Source: HGM04593 sp045654885 (GTDB taxonomy: Bacteria; Bacteroidota; Bacteroidia; Bacteroidales; Bacteroidaceae). Taken from it: DNA of 64,000 nt. The position numbers were made by a program, and so were the translations under genes. Below the pieces are notes generated by a model. That model worked only from the letters and a program-made list of their open reading frames with translations. It was not told the DNA's origin and did not search any database. Positions 54,471-62,695 of this stretch are shown here, one piece after another (position 1 is the first letter of the stretch; each line of letters begins with the position of its first letter). Where the stretch lies: contig JAZOOF010000053.1 of assembly GCA_045654885.1 (NCBI GenBank), positions 1-64,000 of the forward strand. Direction: 5' to 3'.

Positions 54471-55268
54471 ATGAAAAACTTGATGTTAGGCGGTGTTTGC
54501 ACCATTATCCATTCACTGGTGATACCAATATTCGTACTGATATTCATAACATTCTACAAGCCGCTCGGCATTCATGAGTTGCTCGATATGCCACACGCAA
54601 CCTTTGCATTCAACGCAAGCATCATATTCAGCATCAGCCTCGTATCAACCTCCATCACAAGAGGATGGCTCTACCTCATTGGCCGCTACAAAAGCGTTTC
54701 ACGAACCATATATACATTGTGGTGCTTTGCCGAGATGACTATGGCTGCACTGTTTGTATCGCTCTATGTAACACTGATGCTGAAAGAACCGGTCTCCTAC
54801 TTTGAAATTGCAGGAACTATAATAGTGCTTATAACAACAACAGCCATATACCCCTACAGCATTCTGTGGCTTGGATATGAGTTATACGCAAAGAACAACG
54901 AGGAAAAGAGTACCGGCGATGAAAGTTCCCTGATACGCTTCTACGATGAATACAAGAAACTGCGCCTTGTAATTGCACCGGAGGCAGTAATTTTCATAAA
55001 ATCGGAAGACAACTACGTACAGATACACTATCAGGACCAGAACCGGACGAAGAAATTCATCCTGCGCTCTTCAATGAAAGCACTTGAGGAGACGCTTGCC
55101 AAGCGCGGCCTTGTACGATGCCACAGGTCATACTTCATAAACCCCGCATACATAAAGATTGTACACAGGGACAACACCGGTATAATCGTTGCCGAATTGA
55201 AGCAAGAAAACTACGAGAGCATCCCAATCTCACGCAAATACCAGGATGCAATAACAAGACTACTGTAG
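54471..55268 (+). CDS. Membrane-bound LytTR family transcription regulator
   Basis: 265 residues. Four hydrophobic segments in the first 145 residues make an integral membrane sensor part; the C-terminal 100 residues are a LytTR DNA-binding domain (IKSEDNYVQIHYQDQ, RSSMKALEETL, RCHRSYFINP, ISRKYQDAI). There is no receiver domain or histidine kinase nearby, so it is likely a one-component regulator that senses in or at the membrane. Target genes are unknown. Divergent from the SGNH hydrolase, with 176 bases between the starts. Confidence 0.87.
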   Translation: MKNLMLGGVCTIIHSLVIPIFVLIFITFYKPLGIHELLDMPHATFAFNASIIFSISLVSTSITRGWLYLIGRYKSVSRTIYTLWCFAEMTMAALFVSLYVTLMLKEPVSYFEIAGTIIVLITTTAIYPYSILWLGYELYAKNNEEKSTGDESSLIRFYDEYKKLRLVIAPEAVIFIKSEDNYVQIHYQDQNRTKKFILRSSMKALEETLAKRGLVRCHRSYFINPAYIKIVHRDNTGIIVAELKQENYESIPISRKYQDAITRLL

Positions 55269-55295
55269 TGAGCGGAAAGCTCGTGCCAACGAGCG

Positions 55296-55320
55296 AAACG
55301 CAAAGCTTGCTTTAGCGTTT
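55296..55320. terminator. Hairpin after the LytTR gene
   Basis: AAACGCAAAGC pairs with GCTTTAGCGTTT (one bulged A), 28 bases after the stop codon, followed by TTGTAGCG. The surrounding 55270-55350 is full of short AGCGA/GCGAAA words. It probably ends the transcript, with modest confidence. Confidence 0.5.
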
Positions 55321-55411
55321 TGTAGCGAGTGCAGCCGAGGTTCAAGCGCACGAAGTGCGGTTAAAGTTGAAAAGTGAAAATCTCCTAAACATACGAGTTC
55401 AGCTTTAACCT

Positions 55412-56254
55412 TTACTTTATCAGCGCTGCATACCCGCAGCGACGGCACAGAGGCTCCACGGCCTTGCGCTGTGTAAAGCCGTCATATATTGCCCTTGCAC
55501 GGGGCGATGCAAGTATCTCATCAAGGCTCTGCTCAAAGAGATTGCCAAGAGCCAAAGCACCGGCACTGTCAAGACAGCAAGGCACCACCGTACCATCCAC
55601 AAGCACACCAATCTGATTGCGCAAGGCATAACAGAAGGCATCCCCCTCGTCATTCTCCGGTTTCTCACCCTCGGGCCACTCGAACATGCGGCCATACTCT
55701 ATGAAAATATTGTCGGCAAGCCTCCAACCATTCTTGCACTGCGTCCAAGGACGCGGAAGAAAATCGGCCACCATACCCAGCAGACGCTCATTCTCCTTGT
55801 CATAACCACCCTGGTTCCACAAGCGAAGCACCATTATCACACCTTTCTCGGCTGCCTCAACGGCAAAACGCATCACTTCGTCAACGTAGCGGTCAAGATT
55901 CTCTTTCCCGTTACCCTCGTGAGAATGAAGCGACACCTGCATCTTGTACGGACGTGCATCCATCACGGCCTGCGCACGCGACAACAGCGTACCATTGGTA
56001 GTGAGCACCGGAACAAAACCTTTCTCACGCGCCATGGTAATGAATTCGGGCAAGTGGCGATGCAACAACGGCTCGCCCATAAGATGAAAATATAGGAATT
56101 TTATCTTCCCACGCAGTTTGTCGGTAAGCACATCAAACTCCGCCGGCGTAAGACTGCGCTTTTCCCTTGCCGTCTTTGGACAGAAAAGACAGTCGAGGTT
56201 ACAGATATTGGTTATTTCGAGATAGCAACGTGTAATCACTGTTTTATATGACAA
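55412..56254 (-). CDS. Radical SAM protein with SPASM-like C-terminus
   Basis: 280 residues. The cluster motif CNLDCLFC (C18, C22, C25) near the N-terminus begins a radical SAM core (FYFHLMGEPLLH, LTTNGTLL); a C-terminal Cys set (GTVVPCCLDSAGALALGNLF, then PLCRRCGYA) fits a SPASM-type auxiliary cluster. The family contains peptide- and protein-modifying enzymes, but no partner peptide is visible here. The gene is single, in front of the tRNA-Lys gene. Function cannot be assigned further. Confidence 0.85.
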   Translation of the reverse strand: MSYKTVITRCYLEITNICNLDCLFCPKTAREKRSLTPAEFDVLTDKLRGKIKFLYFHLMGEPLLHRHLPEFITMAREKGFVPVLTTNGTLLSRAQAVMDARPYKMQVSLHSHEGNGKENLDRYVDEVMRFAVEAAEKGVIMVLRLWNQGGYDKENERLLGMVADFLPRPWTQCKNGWRLADNIFIEYGRMFEWPEGEKPENDEGDAFCYALRNQIGVLVDGTVVPCCLDSAGALALGNLFEQSLDEILASPRARAIYDGFTQRKAVEPLCRRCGYAALIK

Positions 56255-56319
56255 GGGAGTTACAAACTCAGTTTTTTAAAAAACAAAGAGAGGAAAGCAT
56301 GCACTTTCCTCTCTTGCAG

Positions 56320-56392
56320 TGACTCGCTTGGGGCTCGAACCCAAGACCCCATCCTTAAAAGGGATGTGCTCTACCTGCTGAGCTAGCGAGTC
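56320..56392 (-). tRNA. tRNA-Lys (anticodon TTT)
   Basis: On the minus strand a complete cloverleaf can be folded: acceptor stem GACTCGC/GCGAGTC, D-arm GCTC..GAGC, anticodon arm CATCC-CTTTTAA-GGATG with anticodon TTT, and T-arm CTTGG-GTTCGAG-CCCAAG. The discriminator base is A and CCA is not encoded. A strong promoter match lies upstream. Confidence 0.95.
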
Positions 56393-56416
56393 TACCTAAT
56401 TGCCGTTAAGCGAGTG

Positions 56417-56447
56417 CAAAGATACGACTAAATTTTAAAATGACAAA
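56417..56447 (-). promoter_or_regulatory. Promoter of tRNA-Lys
   Basis: On the minus strand TTTG (56447-56444), exactly 19 bases, then TATCTTTG (56424-56417): full match to TTTG-N19-TAnnTTTG, about 25 bases before the tRNA. Confidence 0.75.
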
Positions 56448-56527
56448 CTTTTTCACCCCTTTTTATCATTGCGCAATAAAAAAAGGTAGGAAAGCTTTAT
56501 TACTATTTTATACAAATGGAGAAATCT

Positions 56528-57712
56528 CTATTCTTTACCCTCGTCGGGCACAGTGTCGGGTTTCTCTTCCTTGCTCTCCCTGCTTATGCGGGCGCTGTCT
56601 ATAGCCTCCTTCAGGATATACTCCTCGGAACTGCCCGATGTCTCGGCTATCTCGTTATAGCGACGCAAATAGGCCAGGAACAGTGTTGTCAGCGGCAATG
56701 CCACAATCATGCCCAAAAGACCGAGAAGATGCCCCCAGATGGAGAGAGAGAGAAGAATAACTGCAGGGTGCAAGTTCATTCTCTTTCCCATAATTTTGGG
56801 AACAAGGAACATATCCTGTATAAGCTGCACTACCATCAGAACAGCCAATGCACCCAACATCACCGGCCAGAATCCGCCACCTGTATTGGCAGCCTTGAGC
56901 ATGGCAAGCAATGCCATGGGCAGTACGGACACGGCCTGCAGATAGGGTACCAGATTGAGCATGCCTATAAACATTCCAAAGGCAATGGCTGCAGGAAAAT
57001 CTATTATCACAAAACCAATAGAAAACAGCACTCCCACACACAATGCCACAAGTGCCTGGCCGCGGAAATACTGGTTCATACCATAGACAAGGTCTGTCCA
57101 CAGTTTGGACATTACACCACGCCATTTCTTTGGGATATATGGTTGCCAGCCACGTGACACACGCTCAAAATCGAAGAGTATAAAGAACAGATAGAGCATT
57201 ATCAGAGATATGGTAAGCACCTGCCCCATAATATCCACAGTACCCAACAGAAGCACCTGAAGACGCTCGAGCAACATCTCAATCAAACCTGTATCGCTCT
57301 GGCTCTGCAACAGTTCGGCAACCCCATATTGTGTCGACAGTTCCCTGAAGAAATTCATTATGGGCTCGGGTATTGAACCATCATTTATATTTTTCCCAAG
57401 GAATGACACTGTTATATCCTTCAAGGCATAAAGTTCGCGGAACATGGACGGCACAACCAGCATGAAGAGGCCATAGAGCACGGCTACCACAAAGACCATT
57501 GCAAGTACAATAGCCAGTGCACGGTACTTGACGCGCATTTTCTCCTGTACAAAGTTCACAAGCGGATTGAGCATATACGCAAGCAACCAGGCTATGGCAA
57601 ACGGCAACAGCACACCGCTGAGGCTGTTGAGCGCAAAATATGCTGCAACCACAATAATGGCAAAGAGTAAAATGCGCAAGAAACGCCCAACTGTTATCTC
57701 ATTCTGTTTCAT
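56528..57712 (-). CDS. AI-2E family transporter (PerM-like)
   Basis: 394 residues. Eight or so membrane segments arranged as a hydrophobic pair at the start (about 10-75), a long periplasmic/cytoplasmic helical part (90-170), then further segments with the conserved region (PKIMGKRMNLHPAVILLSLSIWG). This is the AI-2E/PerM family; despite its name, members act as transporters or ion exchangers and AI-2 export is not proven for most. The C-terminal tail is charged. It is 24 bases in front of the rsmI stop on the same strand, so it is downstream of rsmI and probably cotranscribed. Confidence 0.87.
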   Translation of the reverse strand: MKQNEITVGRFLRILLFAIIVVAAYFALNSLSGVLLPFAIAWLLAYMLNPLVNFVQEKMRVKYRALAIVLAMVFVVAVLYGLFMLVVPSMFRELYALKDITVSFLGKNINDGSIPEPIMNFFRELSTQYGVAELLQSQSDTGLIEMLLERLQVLLLGTVDIMGQVLTISLIMLYLFFILFDFERVSRGWQPYIPKKWRGVMSKLWTDLVYGMNQYFRGQALVALCVGVLFSIGFVIIDFPAAIAFGMFIGMLNLVPYLQAVSVLPMALLAMLKAANTGGGFWPVMLGALAVLMVVQLIQDMFLVPKIMGKRMNLHPAVILLSLSIWGHLLGLLGMIVALPLTTLFLAYLRRYNEIAETSGSSEEYILKEAIDSARISRESKEEKPDTVPDEGKE

Positions 57713-57736
57713 ATAAAAAAGTAAAAGACTACAACA

Positions 57737-58435
57737 TCATTCCTTGTCGGCAGAGCGTTTATCCTCAACCCCGCCCACAAGCAGAACAAACTCGCCACGC
57801 GGTTCGTTTGCCATGAAATGCTGCACAAGTTCGGCAAGCGTACCGCGCACACACTCCTCGTGCAGTTTGGATATCTCCCTAACGGCTGCCGCCTGACGCT
57901 CGGGGCCAAACACCTCAGCAAGCTGTGTCAAGGTCTTGAGCACCCTGTATGGCGACTCGTAGAAAATCGTTGTGCGCTGCTCGTCCTTGAGGAAGTTCAG
58001 GCGTGTCTGGCGCCCCTTCTTCTGTGGCAAGAAGCCCTCGAAAACAAACTTGTCACATGGCAGCCCCGAGCATACCAATGCCGGCACAAAAGCCGTCGCA
58101 CCGGGCAGACACTGCACCTCGACACCGTTCCTCACACACTCGCGCACAAGCATGAACCCGGGGTCGGATATTGCAGGTGTGCCGGCATCGGAAATAAGCG
58201 CCACATGCCTCTCGCTTGTGTTTATGCGCTCCACCAACGAGCCCACGGTCTTGTGTTCGTTGAACTTGTGGTGCGAATACATGGGCACCTGAATCTCCAG
58301 ATGCTTCAAAAGTTTTGCTGACGTACGCGTGTCCTCGGCAAGCACAAAATCGGCCTCGCGCAAAATTCTTATCGCGCGCAAGGTGATATCCTCAAGGTTG
58401 CCCACCGGTGTGGGCACAACATATAATATTCCCAT
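57737..58435 (-). CDS. rsmI: 16S rRNA (cytidine-2'-O)-methyltransferase
   Basis: 232 residues from MGILYVVPTPVG (an upstream open frame lacks domain sequence). The SAM-binding TP-methylase fold with VVPTPVGNLEDITLRA at the start, LAEDTR, SDAGTPAISDPG, and PGATAFVPALVCSGLP is that of RsmI, which 2'-O-methylates C1402 of 16S rRNA. Cytoplasmic. Slightly short at the C-terminus compared with E. coli RsmI but typical for Bacteroidales. Followed by the AI-2E family gene. Confidence 0.95.
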   Translation of the reverse strand: MGILYVVPTPVGNLEDITLRAIRILREADFVLAEDTRTSAKLLKHLEIQVPMYSHHKFNEHKTVGSLVERINTSERHVALISDAGTPAISDPGFMLVRECVRNGVEVQCLPGATAFVPALVCSGLPCDKFVFEGFLPQKKGRQTRLNFLKDEQRTTIFYESPYRVLKTLTQLAEVFGPERQAAAVREISKLHEECVRGTLAELVQHFMANEPRGEFVLLVGGVEDKRSADKE

Positions 58436-58582
58436 AATCGGTCCATCATTAAATATTATGCAAATTAAATATAAAATATCAAGAAACCGTTTTAAAATAG
58501 GTAAAAGTTTTAAATAAGTGGCACATGCCCCATTGTTGATAATTTGCAAACACCAAACTCTTCTTTTTATCCCATTATTGAT

Positions 58583-58590
58583 TATCTTTG
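58583..58590 (+). promoter_or_regulatory. Candidate -7 box of tdk
   Basis: TATCTTTG fits TAnnTTTG, 25 bases before the thymidine kinase ATG. No clear TTTG at -33. Confidence 0.5.
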
Positions 58591-58615
58591 CGGTAAAAGA
58601 AACACCAATATACCA

Positions 58616-59218
58616 ATGAACAGATTTACCGAATTCAACCAGATGGAAACCACACGTCGTGGCCGCATAGAAGTCATCTGCGGTTCAATGTTCTCGGGTA
58701 AGACCGAAGAACTCATCCGTCGCCTAAAGAGAGCCAAGTTCGCACGCCAGAAGGTAGAAATCTTCAAGCCTGCACTCGACACACGCTACTCCGACGTAGA
58801 GGTAGTCTCTCACGACAGCAATCACATCACCTCAACCCCCATAGAGTCATCCACAAGCATCCTGTTGCTTGCCAATGACGTAGATGTTGTTGGCATTGAC
58901 GAGGCGCAGTTCTTTGACAGCGAGCTTGTCGAGGTGTGCAACGAGCTTGCCCGCCGTGGTGTGCGCGTAATCATCGCCGGCCTCGACATGGATTTCCGTT
59001 GCCAGCCCTTCGGTCCCATGCCGGCACTCATGGCCGTTGCCGACTCGGTGACAAAGGTGCACGCCATCTGCGTCAAGTGCGGAAATCTGGCCTACGTATC
59101 GCACCGCCTTGTCGACGGCGACAAACAGGTTCTGCTTGGCGAGAAGATGGAGTACGAGCCACTGTGCCGCGAATGCTACAACAAGGCAAGAAGCGAAGCC
59201 GCCAACGCCGAGAAATAA
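58616..59218 (+). CDS. tdk: Thymidine kinase
   Basis: 200 residues from MNRFTEF; the earlier open start covers the promoter. The P-loop is CGSMFSGKTEEL (about 23-34), the DEAQFFD motif supplies the catalytic acid, and the type II lid has zinc Cys pairs (CVKCG and CREC). It phosphorylates thymidine to dTMP for salvage, in the cytoplasm. The next gene, a HAD nucleotidase, begins 13 bases downstream, so the two nucleotide enzymes are probably cotranscribed. Confidence 0.95.
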   Translation: MNRFTEFNQMETTRRGRIEVICGSMFSGKTEELIRRLKRAKFARQKVEIFKPALDTRYSDVEVVSHDSNHITSTPIESSTSILLLANDVDVVGIDEAQFFDSELVEVCNELARRGVRVIIAGLDMDFRCQPFGPMPALMAVADSVTKVHAICVKCGNLAYVSHRLVDGDKQVLLGEKMEYEPLCRECYNKARSEAANAEK

Positions 59219-59231
59219 CCAACATACAGGA

Positions 59232-59927
59232 ATGGCAAAATACCGCAACCTTTTCATCGACCTCGACGACACGGTGTACGATTTCTCGGCAGCATCGCGC
59301 GAATCGTTCCATGAGACATACGAACAGCTGCACTACGGGCGCTACTTCGACTCCTTTGAACAGTACATGTCCATCTACACCCCCTACAACCTCGAGTTGT
59401 GGCGCATATACGGCGAGGGCAAGATAACAAAGGAGGAACTTAACCGCAGGCGCTACAGCCATCCGCTTGAGGTTGTGGGAGTGAATGACCAACAGCTCGC
59501 CGACACCTTTTGCCGCGAAGCGCTTGGACGCATACCCACAAAGGGCAACCTTGTCCCCGGAGCCATAGAGCTGCTGGAGTACCTGCGCCCCAAGTACCGC
59601 ATGTACATACTCTCGAACGGTTTCAAGGAGCTGCAGTCGCGCAAGATGCACACAGCCGGCATTGACAGTTACTTTGATGCCGTTATACTCTCCGAGGACA
59701 TCGGGGTAAACAAGCCCGACAGCAGGCTCTACCGGCATGCCCTCGACCACACATCGTCGGCACTGGAGGAGAGCATAATGATTGGCGACATGTTCGACAC
59801 CGACATTGCCGGTGCAGCAAACATTGGTATGGACAGCATATACTACAACCCCAATGGCAAAAGCGGGCACCCGTTCAAGCCAACATACGAAGTCAAGCAT
59901 TTGTTAGAAATAAAGGAAATACTATAG
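59232..59927 (+). CDS. HAD-family hydrolase, YjjG-like pyrimidine nucleotidase
   Basis: 231 residues. HAD motif I FIDLDDTVYDF (Asp nucleophile near residue 10), motif II LSNGF, motif III lysine in NKPDSR, motif IV GDMFDTD. The cap is helical, as in YjjG/YfnB-type noncanonical pyrimidine nucleotidases, which remove phosphate from unusual dTMP/UMP analogues. A nucleotidase next to thymidine kinase makes sense as house-cleaning, but other phosphate substrates are possible. Followed after 4 bases by ansA. Confidence 0.8.
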   Translation: MAKYRNLFIDLDDTVYDFSAASRESFHETYEQLHYGRYFDSFEQYMSIYTPYNLELWRIYGEGKITKEELNRRRYSHPLEVVGVNDQQLADTFCREALGRIPTKGNLVPGAIELLEYLRPKYRMYILSNGFKELQSRKMHTAGIDSYFDAVILSEDIGVNKPDSRLYRHALDHTSSALEESIMIGDMFDTDIAGAANIGMDSIYYNPNGKSGHPFKPTYEVKHLLEIKEIL

Positions 59928-59931
59928 CACC

Positions 59932-60972
59932 ATGAGCAGCAAGACAGGTACATCAATACTCATCATCTACACCGGTGGTACCATAGGCATGATACAGAAC
60001 CCCGAGACGGGAGCTTTGGAGAGTTTCAACTTCGACCATCTGCTCAATCATGTTCCCGAGTTGAAACAGTTCAACCTCAATATCGACTCAAAGACCTTTA
60101 CCCCACCCATAGACTCATCGGACATGGAGCCCGAACTATGGAGCCGCATTGTCAGAATCATAGAGGAGAACTATGACCATTACGACGGTTTTGTCATACT
60201 CCATGGCACCGACACAATGTCGTTCACAGCATCGGCACTCAGTTTCATGCTCGAAGACCTCATGAAGCCTGTCATCCTCACCGGCAGCCAGCTGCCCATC
60301 GGCGCACTGCGCACCGACGGCAAGGAGAACCTCATCACAGCCATTGAGATTGCAGCAGCCAAGAACCCAGACGGCACACCTGTTGTTCCCGAGGTATGTG
60401 TCTTCTTCCAGGAGAAGCTCATGCGCGGCAACCGCACCACAAAAATCAACTCCGAGAGTTTCGGAGCCTTCGGTTCAAACAACTACCCGCCGCTTGGCAT
60501 TGCAGGCACAAGCATACAGTACTACCCTAACAACATAAAGAAGTACATCCCCGGACGCAAGCTCAAGGCACACTACGAGTACAACAATAATATAATCATC
60601 CTCTCCCTCTTCCCGGGCATCAAACAGGAGATTATAGAGAAGGTGCTTGGCGACAAAGAGTTGAAAGGAGTAATATTCCGCACTTTCGGCGCCGGCAATG
60701 CCCCACGCAAGAAATGGCTCATCGATGCCCTCAAACGAGCGACAGCCGAAGGCAAGATAATCATCAACATAACACAGTGCGCCGGCGGCAGCGTGCACAT
60801 GGAAGTCTACGAGACAGGCCTGCAACTGCTCGACGCAGGTGTCATCAGCGGCAAGGACTCCACCGTTGAAGCAGCGCTTACAAAGCTCATGTATCTGTTC
60901 GGCAAGGGACTACCCACAGAAGAGGTGCGCCGCCTAATGAGCAAAAGCCTCGAGGGAGAGATAACCGAGTAA
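59932..60972 (+). CDS. ansA: Type I L-asparaginase
   Basis: 346 residues. The N-terminal catalytic Thr is in IIYTGGTIGM (about 12-21) and the second conserved block is HGTDTMSFTASALSF (about 90-104); the GSQLPIGALRTDGKEN stretch is typical of the cytoplasmic AnsA group. It hydrolyses asparagine to aspartate and ammonia. No signal peptide, which separates it from periplasmic type II enzymes. Last gene of the tdk run, closed by a bidirectional terminator. Confidence 0.93.
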   Translation: MSSKTGTSILIIYTGGTIGMIQNPETGALESFNFDHLLNHVPELKQFNLNIDSKTFTPPIDSSDMEPELWSRIVRIIEENYDHYDGFVILHGTDTMSFTASALSFMLEDLMKPVILTGSQLPIGALRTDGKENLITAIEIAAAKNPDGTPVVPEVCVFFQEKLMRGNRTTKINSESFGAFGSNNYPPLGIAGTSIQYYPNNIKKYIPGRKLKAHYEYNNNIIILSLFPGIKQEIIEKVLGDKELKGVIFRTFGAGNAPRKKWLIDALKRATAEGKIIINITQCAGGSVHMEVYETGLQLLDAGVISGKDSTVEAALTKLMYLFGKGLPTEEVRRLMSKSLEGEITE

Positions 60973-61002
60973 ATACAAACATCTTCCACATCACTGAAAA
61001 AC

Positions 61003-61034
61003 AAGATAGGCTTCGCGCAAGCGAAGCCTATCTT
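61003..61034. terminator. Bidirectional terminator
   Basis: A 14-bp perfect stem (AAGATAGGCTTCGC with complement around GCAA), followed by ATTTGT on one side and preceded by A-rich sequence on the other; between the converging ansA and nucleotidyltransferase genes. Confidence 0.85.
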
Positions 61035-61056
61035 ATTTGTATAGTCATTTACTGAA

Positions 61057-61962
61057 TCAGAACAACTTCTCAGGATACTCACCTGCATCAACAAGCGCCT
61101 GAATCTTCTCAACAGTTGCAGGACGGTCAGCAGCATAAGTTACACCGAACCACTTTGCAGTTGTGTCAAGAACCTCGCAAGAAGCCTTGCCTGTAGTTGT
61201 CAGGTTGTTAACCACCAATGGAATGAAGTACTCAGCCTTTGGCTTGTCAACATTCTCCTTCAAGAAGTCAACGAACTGCTCCTCTGAGTGCTTGAAATAA
61301 TCGGGTGTGAAGCCCCAGAAGTTCATTGATACAGGAGTCTCCTCGCCAACAGGCTGCCAAGCACCCTCCTCATCCTTGTAGCAGATAGGACCATCCACAC
61401 GCATAATCTCAGTGCGCTCAACAACACCGGTCAACATGTTCTGCTCGTTCTTCTCGCAAACGCCACGAGCCACGCTACCGTTCTCGCTAAGAGTATTGCA
61501 GATGCGGAAACCAACCATTGAATACTTGCCCTCGCTACCCTCGGGAAGCTCGCTAAGCCACTTGCCCATCACAGCAAAAGCATCACGGCCATAGAAGTCA
61601 TCGGCATTGATAACAGCAAAAGGCTCGTTGATAGCATCCTTACCCATGAGCACAGCGTGGTTTGTACCCCAAGGCTTTGTACGCTCCTCGGGAACTGTAA
61701 AGCCCTCAGGGAGGTTATCGATAGCCTGGAACACCAACTCTGTAGGGATGTGACCCTCGTACTTGCTCAATACCTTGTCACGGAAATCCTGCTCAAAATC
61801 CTTGCGGATAACGAACACCAACTTACCGAATCCACCACGGATGGCATCGAAAATAGAGTAGTCCATGATTGTCTCACCGTTTGGACCAAGACCGTCCAAC
61901 TGCTTCAAACCGCCATAACGGCTACCCATACCGGCAGCCAATACAAAAAGTGTAGGTTTCAT
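61057..61962 (-). CDS. Sugar-phosphate nucleotidyltransferase-like protein
   Basis: 301 residues. The N-terminal LAAGMGSRYGGLKQLDG is a nucleotide-binding loop as in glucose-1-phosphate thymidylyl/uridylyltransferases; NADDFYGRDAF carries the metal-binding Asp. The rest is an alpha/beta domain with an unusual insertion around 150-210. Probably activates a sugar phosphate with NTP in the cytoplasm; the sugar and the nucleotide are unknown. Stands alone, with a promoter-like box upstream. Confidence 0.8.
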   Translation of the reverse strand: MKPTLFVLAAGMGSRYGGLKQLDGLGPNGETIMDYSIFDAIRGGFGKLVFVIRKDFEQDFRDKVLSKYEGHIPTELVFQAIDNLPEGFTVPEERTKPWGTNHAVLMGKDAINEPFAVINADDFYGRDAFAVMGKWLSELPEGSEGKYSMVGFRICNTLSENGSVARGVCEKNEQNMLTGVVERTEIMRVDGPICYKDEEGAWQPVGEETPVSMNFWGFTPDYFKHSEEQFVDFLKENVDKPKAEYFIPLVVNNLTTTGKASCEVLDTTAKWFGVTYAADRPATVEKIQALVDAGEYPEKLF

Positions 61963-62026
61963 TTTTTAATAATATAAAGGTTAATTATAAATCCGCATTT
62001 TTTGCACAACCATTCAAGGATGCATC

Positions 62027-62034
62027 CAAAGGTA
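62027..62034 (-). promoter_or_regulatory. Candidate -7 box of the nucleotidyltransferase gene
   Basis: On the minus strand TACCTTTG, 65 bases before the start codon; a TTTG lies 22 bases further upstream (62060-62057), slightly beyond the ideal spacing. Confidence 0.5.
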
Positions 62035-62223
62035 CAATTTAATTATTGAATTTATGCAAATTATATTAAAAAAAATGCCCCTGTACACAAATAAAAAGCA
62101 TTACAGCGCATTAAAAGCCGTACACGCATTGATGTGAAGTGTAATGGACAGACAGCAATAGACAAGCGCTAAAAACAACCTTCAAGACAAAGAGATAAAA
62201 AAGCAAAAATACCTCGCAAAAAC

Positions 62224-62254
62224 TTTGCCAATATGAAAAAAAAGAGTAATTTTG
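62224..62254 (+). promoter_or_regulatory. Promoter of rpmH
   Basis: TTTG (62224-62227), exactly 19 bases, then TAATTTTG (62247-62254): full consensus match, about 60 bases before the rpmH start. Confidence 0.75.
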
Positions 62255-62314
62255 CAAGCTGTAAAGCGAAAAGTCTAAAAAGCGAATATAAACAATATAA
62301 AATATAATAAGACG

Positions 62315-62476
62315 ATGAAAAGAACATTCCAACCCTCTAACAGAAAGAGAAAGAACAAGCACGGTTTCCGTGAGAGAATGGCTACAAAGAATGGCCGTCG
62401 CGTATTGGCAGCCCGTCGCGCAAAGGGACGTGCTAAGTTGACCGTTTCAGACGAGTACAACGGCAAGAAAAAGTAA
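62315..62476 (+). CDS. rpmH: 50S ribosomal protein L34
   Basis: 53 residues: MKRTFQPSNRKRKNKHGFRE start, then GRRVLAARRAKGRAKLTVSD. This is the full L34 signature, a very basic small protein of the large ribosomal subunit, with a short Bacteroidetes C-terminal extension (YNGKKK). Own promoter and terminator. Unlike in many bacteria, no dnaA or rnpA gene lies next to it. Confidence 0.97.
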   Translation: MKRTFQPSNRKRKNKHGFRERMATKNGRRVLAARRAKGRAKLTVSDEYNGKKK

Positions 62477-62516
62477 TTGCAATACAGGCAATGCCTGTCG
62501 AAATAAGTTTGCAAAC

Positions 62517-62551
62517 AAATTGCGGTGAACAGTTTCTGTTCACCGCAATTT
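62517..62551 (+). terminator. Terminator of rpmH
   Basis: A 16-bp perfect stem (AAATTGCGGTGAACAG at 62517-62532 with 62536-62551) with a TTT loop, followed by GTTTTTATTT. Strong intrinsic terminator. Confidence 0.88.
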
Positions 62552-62649
62552 GTTTTTATTTACAGAGCACAGAATGACAGACTAGATTGGGTCAACTGCT
62601 ATATTATTGCTATTTTTTTATTTCATGCTGAAAATATTTCAATTTTCTC

Positions 62650-62682
62650 TTGACTCGTCCCTAAGGGCATACATTAACTTTG
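62650..62682 (+). promoter_or_regulatory. MerR-type operator and promoter of the regulator gene
   Basis: TTGACT at 62650-62655 is followed by a short inverted repeat (CCCT-A-AGGG at about 62659-62667) in the spacer and then TAACTTTG (62675-62682). A dyad placed between the promoter elements with a wide spacer is the hallmark of MerR-family control, suggesting that the regulator acts on its own promoter. Confidence 0.6.
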
Positions 62683-62695
62683 CACTAGCTGGCAA

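Noticed and set aside
56528..57712. Quorum-sensing exporter role for the AI-2E family gene
   Set aside because: The family name is historic; no LuxS or Lsr gene is nearby, so AI-2 export cannot be claimed.
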